Source: Halalkalibacter sp. APA_J-10(15)
Lineage (GTDB): Bacteria > Bacillota > Bacilli > Bacillales > Bacillaceae_D
Reading direction: 5' to 3'
DNA: 64,000 nt
Assembly (NCBI RefSeq): GCF_023017105.1
Contig: NZ_JALKEV010000015.1
Coordinates: forward strand, 1 to 64,000
Made by a program: the position numbers and the translations under genes. Positions 8,385 to 16,524 of this stretch are shown here, in pieces; position 1 is the stretch's first letter; the number at the start of each line of letters is the position of its first letter. Below the pieces are notes generated by a model. That model did no database searches. It was not told where the DNA came from and saw only the letters and a program-made list of their open reading frames with translations.

Positions 8385-9521
8385 GTGGATAAGAAAATAA
8401 AAATTTTAGTAACGAGTATTGGCAGTTTAGTTGGTCAAAATATTCAGGAATCTCTTGAATTTAATGCTTCAAATAGAAGAGATAAGGTAAATTTAATTGG
8501 AACAAATAGTATTGCGGAAAGCCCTAATAATTATAAATGTGATTATTGTTATTTAGTCCCTAATACAAGTACTAATGAGTATGAATTGATAATAAAAAAA
8601 ATAATCCGTGAAGTTGAGCCTGACCTAATTTTAAGTGGTAGGGATGAGGATACGGAAGCTATATACAGAATAATGGAATCAAATCCAGACCTAAAAGGGA
8701 AAGTACCTTATGGTAATTTAGATACACTATTATTTGCACTTGATAAAATGAAAACATGGGAATTTTCTAAAAAGTACAAGCTTCCCTTTGCGGAATCAAT
8801 TGAAGTAAAGAAAAATAGTGACAAAAAAAGCTATTTGGATTTTATTAAGAAAGTTGGTTTTCCTTTGATAGCAAAACCGGTAAGAGGTTATGCTTCAAAG
8901 GGTGTATTCTTTATTAGGAACAATGAGGATATCAACTTTGTTTTAGAATTGGATGGATACATGTTACAAGAGTATCTGGGAGATCCAGAATTACTTGAAA
9001 CTTATTTTAGGTTAATGGAAGGTCCAATTCCTTTGTTCTCTCATGCACCCAATGTTATTCACTATTCATGTCATACAATACTAGCACCAAATGGTGAAAT
9101 TGCTCCCGTATTCATTTCAAAAAATGAGCATGATGCAGGAAGGACTCTAGGATTTACAAAAGTTGAAAATAAAGATTTGGAAAAATTGACATTAGATTAT
9201 GCTAATGCATTATTTAAAGAAGGTGGAGCAGGCCCTGTAACTGTGCAATTTAGAAAAGATAGAAATGGAAAGTGGAAGGCTCAGGAAATGAATATGAGAA
9301 CTAACGGTAATACATTTCCACGATTAATGTTAGGTCAAGATGATATTGGATTAATTATTAAATATTTTGTCAGCGACTTTGATTTCCCGATTCTAAAAAA
9401 TAAAGATGAAAATAATTATCTAGTCAGTAAAAGTCTGCTGAGTAACTTTATAAATAGTAATGAAATAGAAACATTAAGAACAACAAAAAAATGGACAAAA
9501 GCAAGTGAGGAGATCGAATGA
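8385..9521 (+). CDS. ATP-grasp ligase of unknown substrate
   Basis: A 378-residue protein with the fold of carbamoyl-phosphate-synthase-like ATP-grasp enzymes. An N-terminal Rossmann-like part (KILVTSIGSLVGQNI) is followed by an ATP-grasp core (GFPLIAKPVRGYASKGV, about residues 155-175) and a metal-binding end (QEMNMRTNG). Such enzymes couple a carboxylate to an amine through an acyl phosphate. Between a 4-amino-sugar aminotransferase and a MmgE/PrpD gene, it may ligate an acid or amino acid to the sugar amine (inference). GTG 8385 is chosen because GGAGGG sits six bases before it; ATG 8358 has no ribosome site. It overlaps the next gene by four bases. Confidence 0.8.
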   Translation: MDKKIKILVTSIGSLVGQNIQESLEFNASNRRDKVNLIGTNSIAESPNNYKCDYCYLVPNTSTNEYELIIKKIIREVEPDLILSGRDEDTEAIYRIMESNPDLKGKVPYGNLDTLLFALDKMKTWEFSKKYKLPFAESIEVKKNSDKKSYLDFIKKVGFPLIAKPVRGYASKGVFFIRNNEDINFVLELDGYMLQEYLGDPELLETYFRLMEGPIPLFSHAPNVIHYSCHTILAPNGEIAPVFISKNEHDAGRTLGFTKVENKDLEKLTLDYANALFKEGGAGPVTVQFRKDRNGKWKAQEMNMRTNGNTFPRLMLGQDDIGLIIKYFVSDFDFPILKNKDENNYLVSKSLLSNFINSNEIETLRTTKKWTKASEEIE

Positions 9522-10879
9522 ATTCATCTGATAAAATAGCTCAACTTGTCTGTAATACTCAATATGATGATTTGCCAGAGGAAATTATCTTGAAAGTCAA
9601 AAGAGCAATCATTGATACTATAGGAGTTACATTAGTAGGAGCGCAAGATCCAATTGGACACAAAATGAGGACATTTGTAAAGGGTGAATCTCTAACCCCA
9701 GACTCTAGTGTTATTGGGGGAGGATTTAAGACTAGCTTATCAGCGGCAACTCTTGCAAATGGGACAATGGCACATATTTTAGATTATGATGATTCAGGGG
9801 CAAACACTCAAGGACATCCAAGTGCACCGATTTTACCAGTATTATTAAGCTTAGCTGAACGCTATCATATTGGTGGAAAAAAAATAATAGAGTCATACGT
9901 TGTTGGTGTTGAACTTTTTTCGTGTTTATCTAAAGCAATGCCGATGTTACATATGAGAGGTTGGCATCCGACAAAGGTGTTAGGTACTTTAGCTGCCACG
10001 GTTTCAGCGGCAAAAATCTTAGATTTAGATTATTCACAAGTTAAAATGGCAGTAGGTATTGCTGGATCTCAAGCATCAGGGTTAACTATGAATTTTGGAA
10101 CAATGACCAAAGCATTACACGTAGGAAACGCTGCTCAAAGTGCAATTACTTCGGTGTTGCTAGCTAAAGATGGTTTTACTTCATCAGACAATATATTTAA
10201 GAATGATGGGGGGTTCTTAGAAGTATATTCGAATCGAGAAGAGGATGATTTAATAAGAAGTTTAGAGTTATGGGGTAAGCCATATTCAATCATTCAACCT
10301 GGAATTAGTGTGAAAAGATATCCATCTTGTGCATTAACGCATAGAGCAATAGATGGTGTAATTGATATGAAAAATAGTCATGAATTCACTTACCAAGATA
10401 TTGAAGAATTAGAATGTCGAACCTCTCCTAGAGCATTACATGTATTGAAATATAAGAAGCCTCAAACTATTTTGGAAGCAAAGTTTAGTATGCAGTATGT
10501 ATTATCTGCAGCTGTAATATTTGGTAAAGTAGGCTTGAGCGAATTCACTGAGGAGAAGCTTAACAACTCTGAAGTTATCAGATTAATGGAGAAGGTGAAA
10601 GTTAGAGTTCATAATGATTGGGAAGAAGGAGACAACCTTAGGGAAGATGAGGTTGTTATTACTTTATATTCTGGTCAAACAATTAAGAGAAAAATTAAAT
10701 TTGCTAAAGGGTCGGCACTTTCACCTATGAGTCTAGAAGATCTAATTGATAAATATGTTGACTGCGCTAGTTGTTATCTAAATACAGACGAAATAAATAG
10801 TTCATTAGAGCTATTACTTGATTTTGAAAAATTAGATAGTATCAATAGGTTGATGTCGATTATTTCAAAAACAGCGTAA
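9518..10879 (+). CDS. MmgE/PrpD family protein
   Basis: A 453-residue member of the family that includes 2-methylcitrate dehydratase, cis-aconitate decarboxylase and iminodisuccinate epimerase. Visible family features are the N-terminal helical part (EIILKVKRAIIDTIGVTLVGA), HILDYDD with GHPSAPILPVLL, GWHPTKVLGT, and KRYPSCALTHRAIDG. These enzymes act on small di- and tricarboxylic acids and are unusual in a sugar cluster. The ATGA overlap with the ATP-grasp gene suggests coupled translation and a joint task, perhaps making the carboxylic acid that the ligase then attaches. That role is inference. Confidence 0.85.
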   Translation: MNSSDKIAQLVCNTQYDDLPEEIILKVKRAIIDTIGVTLVGAQDPIGHKMRTFVKGESLTPDSSVIGGGFKTSLSAATLANGTMAHILDYDDSGANTQGHPSAPILPVLLSLAERYHIGGKKIIESYVVGVELFSCLSKAMPMLHMRGWHPTKVLGTLAATVSAAKILDLDYSQVKMAVGIAGSQASGLTMNFGTMTKALHVGNAAQSAITSVLLAKDGFTSSDNIFKNDGGFLEVYSNREEDDLIRSLELWGKPYSIIQPGISVKRYPSCALTHRAIDGVIDMKNSHEFTYQDIEELECRTSPRALHVLKYKKPQTILEAKFSMQYVLSAAVIFGKVGLSEFTEEKLNNSEVIRLMEKVKVRVHNDWEEGDNLREDEVVITLYSGQTIKRKIKFAKGSALSPMSLEDLIDKYVDCASCYLNTDEINSSLELLLDFEKLDSINRLMSIISKTA

Positions 10880-10903
10880 GAGCTCAGTTAAAGGAGTGAC
10901 AAT

Positions 10904-11527
10904 ATGAAAAAATTGAATTCAACAGGCCCAACTATACATGAAACTGCTAAAGTTAGATTTAGTCAAATTGGAAAATGGACTGAAATCGATGAACGGGTTC
11001 GAGTTACGGAAAGCAATATAGGAGATTACTCATACGTGTTACATGATTCAGAAATGATATACACTACCGTTGGGAAGTTTTGTGCGATTGCCCCTTTCAC
11101 GAGAATAAATGCTGGAAATCATCCAATTTCAAGGCCTGCTCTTGCCAATTTTACTTACAGGTCTTCTCAGTATGACCTTGGTGAAAATGATCAAAATTTT
11201 TTTCAGTCGAGAAGAGAGCAAAAAGTTACAATTGGTCATGATGTTTGGATAGGACAAGCAGCTTTAATTATGCCTGGTGTGTCTATTGGTACGGGTGCAG
11301 TAGTTGGAGGGGGGGCTGTAGTAACAAAAGACGTTGCGCCCTACACTATTGTTGCTGGAGTCGAGGCAAAACCGATACGAAGAAGGTTTAGCCGTGAAAT
11401 TGAAAATGCATTATTAAGGATTGCCTGGTGGGATTGGGATCATAGTAAGATTAAAGACTCTATGGCTGACTTTCGAAATCTGTCAATAGAAGAGTTTTGC
11501 GGAAAATATGATCCAAAAGAATATTGA
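10904..11527 (+). CDS. Hexapeptide-repeat acyltransferase (CatB/Vat-like)
   Basis: A 207-residue left-handed beta-helix acyltransferase of the xenobiotic acetyltransferase group. It has the GNHPISRPA segment with the catalytic-type His, hexapeptide repeats (VTIGHDVWIGQAALIMPGV, then VSIGTGAVVGGGAVVTKDV), the closing YTIVAGVEAKPIRRRF, and a C-terminal helical tail. It is probably an O- or N-acyltransferase acting on the dTDP-amino sugar or the assembled glycan. The chloramphenicol or streptogramin resistance names sometimes given to this family are unlikely here. ATG 10904 has AAGGAG upstream. Confidence 0.85.
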   Translation: MKKLNSTGPTIHETAKVRFSQIGKWTEIDERVRVTESNIGDYSYVLHDSEMIYTTVGKFCAIAPFTRINAGNHPISRPALANFTYRSSQYDLGENDQNFFQSRREQKVTIGHDVWIGQAALIMPGVSIGTGAVVGGGAVVTKDVAPYTIVAGVEAKPIRRRFSREIENALLRIAWWDWDHSKIKDSMADFRNLSIEEFCGKYDPKEY

Positions 11528-11545
11528 AGGAGGTTTAATGTTGTT

Positions 11546-12742
11546 GTGGGGAGTTCTCATTGTAACAAGCCTATCATCAGTGTTTGTTGTATGACTTATA
11601 ATCATGAGAGCTTTATCTCTGATGCGATTGAAAGTTTTTTGATGCAAAAAACTGATTTTGATTTTGAGATAATAATACATGATGATGCATCAACAGATAA
11701 AACAAAAGAAATAGTTGAATATTATGAAAAAAAATACCCAAATATCATTAAGCCCATTTATCAAAATGAAAACCAATACTCTAAAGGTATTAGAAGAGTG
11801 ACTGCACAATTTTTAATCCCCAAAGCAAAAGGAAAATATATAGCTTTATGTGAAGGGGATGACTATTGGACCGATCCATATAAGTTGCAGAAGCAGTTTG
11901 ATTATATGGAAGCGAATCCTACATGCTCTCTATGTACTCATGCAACAAAGGTTATAACGTTTAATAAAATGATGAATGAAGAAGAAGACATTCGAAAACC
12001 ATCAGATAATAATATAGTTAGGTCTAATGATGAAATAATTATGCAGGGGGCTGAAATAAACCATACATCATCATTTTTTTTCCAAAAAAGAATATTTAAT
12101 GACCTCCCAAATTGGTACTTTTATTCTACAGGTGATGATGCTTTAAGGCTATTATGTATATCTCATGGATATGTTAGTTATTTAGATGGAATCATGTCCG
12201 TTTATCGGAAAGGCATAGTAGGTTCTTGGTCTAACCGTGTAAGGAATCATAAATGGAATCGTATTAAGCTATATGAAAATAAATTAAAATTGCTTGAGGA
12301 ATTTAACAAAAGCACATTGAAACTACACGATGGAATTATAACTAAAAAAAAGCAAAAAGTATTATATACGCTGGAGTTCTATAAAAAGATAGCAAATGAT
12401 GGGGAAATATGGGCAAGGGCGATTATTAATTACATGCATAAACAAAAAGATAAAGCAATTAAAGTTGCTATTTTTGGAGTGGCGGATACTGCTAAAGAAA
12501 TAAAGAAACATCTTAATGATCATAATGTTGGCGTATCGCTGTTTTTAGATAATTATCATTATGGACAGACTGTGGAAAACGTACATATCGTTCATCCAGA
12601 AAGCTTAGTCGAAAATAAAAACGGTATTAATTTAGTAATTATTACTGTTTGGGGAAAACAATATGTAGAAATAAAAAAACAATTACTAGATTATAATCCA
12701 GCTTTAAATGTACTAACTATGAATGATATTAGCGAATATTAG
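11546..12742 (+). CDS. Family 2 glycosyltransferase with C-terminal Rossmann-like domain
   Basis: A 398-residue GT-A glycosyltransferase. The N-terminal part shows ISVCCMTYNHESFISDAI, FEIIIHDDASTDKT and the metal-binding region CEGDDYWTDPYKL, all typical of GT2. From about residue 305 a separate domain (KVAIFGVADTAKEIKKHL, FLDNYHYGQ, LVIITVWGKQY) looks like a small nucleotide-binding fold. A similar domain ends the next gene. The start is GTG 11546 with AAGGAGG 12 bases before it; the nearer ATG at 11538 is out of frame. It probably extends the flagellin glycan or a related surface glycan. Confidence 0.85.
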   Translation: MGSSHCNKPIISVCCMTYNHESFISDAIESFLMQKTDFDFEIIIHDDASTDKTKEIVEYYEKKYPNIIKPIYQNENQYSKGIRRVTAQFLIPKAKGKYIALCEGDDYWTDPYKLQKQFDYMEANPTCSLCTHATKVITFNKMMNEEEDIRKPSDNNIVRSNDEIIMQGAEINHTSSFFFQKRIFNDLPNWYFYSTGDDALRLLCISHGYVSYLDGIMSVYRKGIVGSWSNRVRNHKWNRIKLYENKLKLLEEFNKSTLKLHDGIITKKKQKVLYTLEFYKKIANDGEIWARAIINYMHKQKDKAIKVAIFGVADTAKEIKKHLNDHNVGVSLFLDNYHYGQTVENVHIVHPESLVENKNGINLVIITVWGKQYVEIKKQLLDYNPALNVLTMNDISEY

Positions 12743-12786
12743 ATTAAGGTAACTTAGTTTATCAATACTTCAAAAAAGGTGAGTAG

Positions 12787-14214
12787 ATGAATAATAGTAA
12801 AGCCATTGACTTTTTTGCTTGGAAACATCATTACTTCGAACATTTATTTCCTATATGGGAGTCACTTCCTCCAAAATATAAAGGAAATTTTTATGTGAGT
12901 ACTCACATACATGAATTGAACCGATTTTCTATACCTACAATTGATGATCATTTTAAGATATCTAGTAATCTACAGCACATAATTCATGAGTTATCTAAAC
13001 AGAAAAATCGACTTCTTGTTATTCCTAGTATGTATGGTGATTTTATTGATACAATTAATAGACCTATTGCTTTAGTTAGTCATGGCGCTGGTCAAACCTA
13101 TAAAGAAAAAGAGTATACGCTAGTTCCATTTCGAAAAAATGTTATTCTTGACATCCTTCCAAACGATCATATTGGACAAGTTTTTAAGGAAAGGTATCCT
13201 AATACTACAATAGAAGTTGTTGGTTGTCCTAAGTTAGATGAATGGTATAGAAATTTTGAACCTCCTCAAAATCCAAGGCCGGTAATATCTCTATCGTTTC
13301 ACTATGATCGTAATTTTGTACCCGAAACGAGAACGTCGTTCCCGCATTTTAAAGAGTCTTTAAAATGCTTAGCAGAAGAAGCTGAAAAGAAAAATTGGTG
13401 TGTATTAGGCCATGGGCACCCTCTAATGATTGAAACATTAATTCCGTACTATGAAGAATACGGATTTGAAGTTGTTAAAGATTTTAATGAAGTCATGAAT
13501 AGAGCTGATTTATATATATGTGATCATATGTCTACATTATATGAATTTGCAAGTACGGGAAGGCCTGTAGTGGTGTTAAATGCTCCATGGTATAGACGAA
13601 GAGTAGAGCACGGCTTACGATTCTGGGAGTTTGCTAATGTTGGTATAAACTGTGATGAACCTAATCAATTCATTTCCTCTATTGAAAAGGCTTTGGAAGA
13701 TCCATTAGAGCAGAAAGAATTACGAAAAAAGGCTGTTCAAGGAGTATATAAGTATACTGATGGCAGGGCATCAGTAAGGGCAAGCAAGGCATTGGTGAAA
13801 TTTGTCGAAGCAAATAAAGTTCACTTACCATCAAGAAGACAGACTCAGGTAAAAGGTTATTCCGGAATTAATACCCTTTTGAAAAAGCAAATAGATACAA
13901 GCAATAGCAAAATTATCATATATGGTGCTGGGGATCATACAACAAGGTTATTAAATAAATTGGAAAGCATTAATGTTATTGCCGTTGTTGACAAGGATCC
14001 TAGCAAGGTCGGAACGTACATTGATGAAATTCCTGTGCATTCTAAAAATATGATCAATCAATTAGGAGCAGATGTTATTTTAATTTCATCCCAAGCTTAC
14101 GAAGAAGTGATCTATGAGGATTTAATCAAAGAATTTAAAGATTTGAAAATTTACCCTTTATATAAAAGTAATCAATCCTTTGAAAAAGAGATTTTCCTAG
14201 AAATATACTCATGA
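12787..14214 (+). CDS. GT-B glycosyl/glycerophosphotransferase-like protein
   Basis: A 475-residue protein that looks like the CDP-glycerol glycerophosphotransferase or GT-B superfamily. It has VSHGAGQTYKEK, VVGCPKLDEWY, GHGHPLMIETL, CDHMSTLYEFASTGRPVVVLNAPW and a helical cap. From about residue 375 a C-terminal Rossmann-like domain follows (KIIIYGAGDHTTRLL, VVDKDPSKVGTYID), like that of the preceding gene. The donor cannot be told from sequence. With its neighbours it probably assembles or decorates the glycan. ATG 12787 is preceded by AAAGGTGAG. Confidence 0.75.
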   Translation: MNNSKAIDFFAWKHHYFEHLFPIWESLPPKYKGNFYVSTHIHELNRFSIPTIDDHFKISSNLQHIIHELSKQKNRLLVIPSMYGDFIDTINRPIALVSHGAGQTYKEKEYTLVPFRKNVILDILPNDHIGQVFKERYPNTTIEVVGCPKLDEWYRNFEPPQNPRPVISLSFHYDRNFVPETRTSFPHFKESLKCLAEEAEKKNWCVLGHGHPLMIETLIPYYEEYGFEVVKDFNEVMNRADLYICDHMSTLYEFASTGRPVVVLNAPWYRRRVEHGLRFWEFANVGINCDEPNQFISSIEKALEDPLEQKELRKKAVQGVYKYTDGRASVRASKALVKFVEANKVHLPSRRQTQVKGYSGINTLLKKQIDTSNSKIIIYGAGDHTTRLLNKLESINVIAVVDKDPSKVGTYIDEIPVHSKNMINQLGADVILISSQAYEEVIYEDLIKEFKDLKIYPLYKSNQSFEKEIFLEIYS

Positions 14215-14232
14215 TAGAAAAGGGGATAAGAG

Positions 14233-15399
14233 ATGAATATATCTGCAATTGTTCCTGCTTACAATACAGAAAAATATTTAAGGTTTGCATTAAATAGCTT
14301 AATAAATCAAAGCTATCCACTCGCAGAAATTATTATTATAGATGATTGTAGTCAAGACGATACTCTTAAGATAGCTAAAGAGTTTCAATCAAGGTTCAAT
14401 GGATTGAAGATTATTCATCAAATAGAGAATAAAGGGGTTTCTTCAGCGCGAAACATTGGCATAAAAAGGGCTACAGGAGATTGGATATTATTTTTAGACG
14501 CAGATGATATAGTCGACAAAAACTTGTTAAAGAAGCAAGTAGACATTCTTTTAAGTCAATCCAAAAGTAATGTGGATAAATGGGTAGCGGTTTATCCTTC
14601 TTATGAGCAAATTGATAAAGAGGGTCAATCATTAGGGGACCTTATAAAAGGGAAACAAGTCCCTGCGAAGGAGTCATTTGGGTACTTTCTATTAAGAAAC
14701 CAGATAATAACTCCTTCTGGACTATTAGTAAAAAAAGATGTGGTACTCGATTTAGGAGGGTTTGATGAATCTTTAGCTTTAAATGAAGATTGGGATTTAT
14801 GGTTACGAATGTCCAAGCATTATGGCTTTTTATATGTAGAGGATGCAATAGCTAAAGTAAGAAGACATGAAAATAATACAACAAATGAAATAAGAAATGC
14901 TGTACACGGAGAAAATTCAATTTTAAACAGATTTAAGTTAGAAGAGATTAGGAATGCAATATTTAAACGGAACCTACCTTATAATCTTAATAAACTTGAA
15001 TATACTTCTATGCTTTATCGTTTAGGCCATTGGGTTGACGGATATAACGAGATACAAAATATAAACGATAACGATTATGTTGCTGACCTGCTCTTCTTGA
15101 AAGCACTTTACAAAATAAAGAAAAAAGAATATGTTCGTGCTAAACACGATTTAGAATTAGTAGTAGCTAAGAACAGCAGTAATGGTGCGGCATTAAATAA
15201 TTTAGGAGTTTTACAAGCTATTTTAGGTGATGTAAAAAGTGCAAAAAGGAATTTTGAAAAGGCGCTTGAATTATTTCCTGGATACTTAGATGCATCATAT
15301 AATTTTGAGTTGATTAATAAAAATCAAAATAAGCATAATCTTGAATTTAAGATTACCTGGAGAACGTTAAGGAATTCATTATTAAGGTATAGCAAATAA
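14233..15399 (+). CDS. Family 2 glycosyltransferase fused to TPR-like tail
   Basis: A 388-residue protein. The GT2 domain covers about residues 1-230, with ISAIVPAYNTEKYLRFAL, EIIIIDDCSQDDTL, FLDADDIVD (the metal-binding DxD) and NEDWDLWLRM. A helical tail from about 250 carries at least two tetratricopeptide-like units (EYVRAKHDLELVVAKNS and NNLGVLQAILGDVKSAKRNF). The tail may dock a partner such as flagellin or another enzyme. Last gene of the AT-rich part; a terminator follows. Confidence 0.87.
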   Translation: MNISAIVPAYNTEKYLRFALNSLINQSYPLAEIIIIDDCSQDDTLKIAKEFQSRFNGLKIIHQIENKGVSSARNIGIKRATGDWILFLDADDIVDKNLLKKQVDILLSQSKSNVDKWVAVYPSYEQIDKEGQSLGDLIKGKQVPAKESFGYFLLRNQIITPSGLLVKKDVVLDLGGFDESLALNEDWDLWLRMSKHYGFLYVEDAIAKVRRHENNTTNEIRNAVHGENSILNRFKLEEIRNAIFKRNLPYNLNKLEYTSMLYRLGHWVDGYNEIQNINDNDYVADLLFLKALYKIKKKEYVRAKHDLELVVAKNSSNGAALNNLGVLQAILGDVKSAKRNFEKALELFPGYLDASYNFELINKNQNKHNLEFKITWRTLRNSLLRYSK

Positions 15400-15411
15400 T
15401 ACTATTAGGTT

Positions 15412-15442
15412 ATTCCCCAATGCTTTCATTTGGGGAATTTTG
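15412..15442 (+). terminator. Terminator inside the glycosylation island
   Basis: ATTCCCCAA (15412-15420) pairs with TTGGGGAAT (15430-15438), followed by TTTTG. It divides the dTDP-sugar and glycosyltransferase part from the acyl module. Confidence 0.75.
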
Positions 15443-15464
15443 TATGTTTGTTAATTATATCATA

Positions 15465-15473
15465 TGCTAAAAT
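15465..15473 (+). promoter_or_regulatory. Candidate extended -10 promoter of acyl module
   Basis: TGCTAAAAT is an extended -10 element 55 bases before the ACP gene and just after the internal terminator. The -35 region is weak, so this is tentative. Confidence 0.4.
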
Positions 15474-15528
15474 AAATCAATAATAAAGCCGATATTACTA
15501 ATAGTGATTAAAAGAGGGGTTATATAAC

Positions 15529-15765
15529 ATGAACACACAAAAACTACGCACTATCTTCGCAGAAAGTCTAAATATAGATGAATCACTTGTTACAGATGAT
15601 TTAACTTATAATAGCATACCTGAATGGGATTCGATTGCTCATATGGCACTTGTGGCAGAAATCGATGATCAATTTGACATCATGCTTGATACGGATGATG
15701 TCATTGATATGAGTTCATTTGCTGAGGCGAAAAGAATATTAACGAAGTATGAGGTTGAATTTTAA
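15529..15765 (+). CDS. Acyl carrier protein
   Basis: A 78-residue carrier protein. Ser35 in EWDSIAHMALV is the expected phosphopantetheine site (the usual DSL is DSI here), and the acidic four-helix pattern is right. It is not the general AcpP, which lies elsewhere in Bacillaceae. It starts a tight five-gene run with a reductase, a ligase and LuxE/LuxC-like genes, so it should carry the acyl group this module makes or modifies. The stop codon overlaps the next start (TAATG). AGAGGGG is the ribosome site. Confidence 0.93.
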   Translation: MNTQKLRTIFAESLNIDESLVTDDLTYNSIPEWDSIAHMALVAEIDDQFDIMLDTDDVIDMSSFAEAKRILTKYEVEF

Positions 15766-16508
15766 TGTTGTTGAAAGAGAAAGTAGCATTTATTACTGGT
15801 GCATCTAAAGGCATAGGTCGAGCCATTGCTTTAATATTTGCTGAACATGGTGCTAACGTCATTATAAATGGACGTGATGAAGAAGCATTACGTTATTTAG
15901 ATCGGGAAATTCAAGATAAGTATGGATGCTCCTGCTTAGTCCTTCCCTATGATGTAACTGATCCTGATGAGGTGAAGTCTGCTTTTCGAATGATTAAAAA
16001 GGAATATGGTCGTCTTGATGTGCTTGTTAACAATGCAGGGATTCTTTCTGATGGATTAATCGGAATGGTTCAACCGAGTCAAATGAACCAGGTGATGGAT
16101 GTGAATGTGCATGCTGCTCTTTATCATATGCAATATGCATCTCGTCTGATGATGAGACAAAAGAGCGGATCGATTGTTAATATTAGCTCCATTATGGGAG
16201 TAGTAGGGGAAGCTGGACAGGTCGTTTACGCTGCAAGTAAAGCCGCCGTTGTGGGAGCAACTAAGTCTGCTGCTAAGGAGCTAGCCTCAGCTAACATAAG
16301 AGTTAATGCTGTTGCGCCAGGTTTTATTGATACGGATATGACTCGTTCATTGGATGAGGAGAATTATAAGAAACGTTTATCAGCTATTAAAATGAAGCGA
16401 GCCGGTCATCCAGAAGAAGTGGCGACTGGAGTATTGTATTTAGCTTCAGATATGTCTAGTTATGTGACTGGTCAAGTATTGGGCATTGATGGGGGAATGA
16501 TTGTTTAA
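15765..16508 (+). CDS. FabG-like 3-oxoacyl-ACP reductase
   Basis: Classical SDR of 247 residues. It has the cofactor loop TGASKGIG, NNAG, the catalytic Ser in VNISSIMG, Tyr155 and Lys159 in YAASK, and PGFIDTDM. It probably reduces a 3-oxoacyl group on the neighbouring ACP to the 3-hydroxyacyl form. 3-hydroxybutyryl amides are known substituents of nonulosonic acids, so supply of such a group is a reasonable but untested role. It is translationally coupled to the ACP gene. Confidence 0.9.
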   Translation: MLLKEKVAFITGASKGIGRAIALIFAEHGANVIINGRDEEALRYLDREIQDKYGCSCLVLPYDVTDPDEVKSAFRMIKKEYGRLDVLVNNAGILSDGLIGMVQPSQMNQVMDVNVHAALYHMQYASRLMMRQKSGSIVNISSIMGVVGEAGQVVYAASKAAVVGATKSAAKELASANIRVNAVAPGFIDTDMTRSLDEENYKKRLSAIKMKRAGHPEEVATGVLYLASDMSSYVTGQVLGIDGGMIV

Positions 16509-16524
16509 TGAAAGGGATGAACGT

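Noticed and set aside
10904-11527. Chloramphenicol or streptogramin resistance gene
   Set aside because: The hexapeptide acyltransferase family includes resistance enzymes, but this one is embedded in a sugar operon and is better explained as a sugar acyltransferase.
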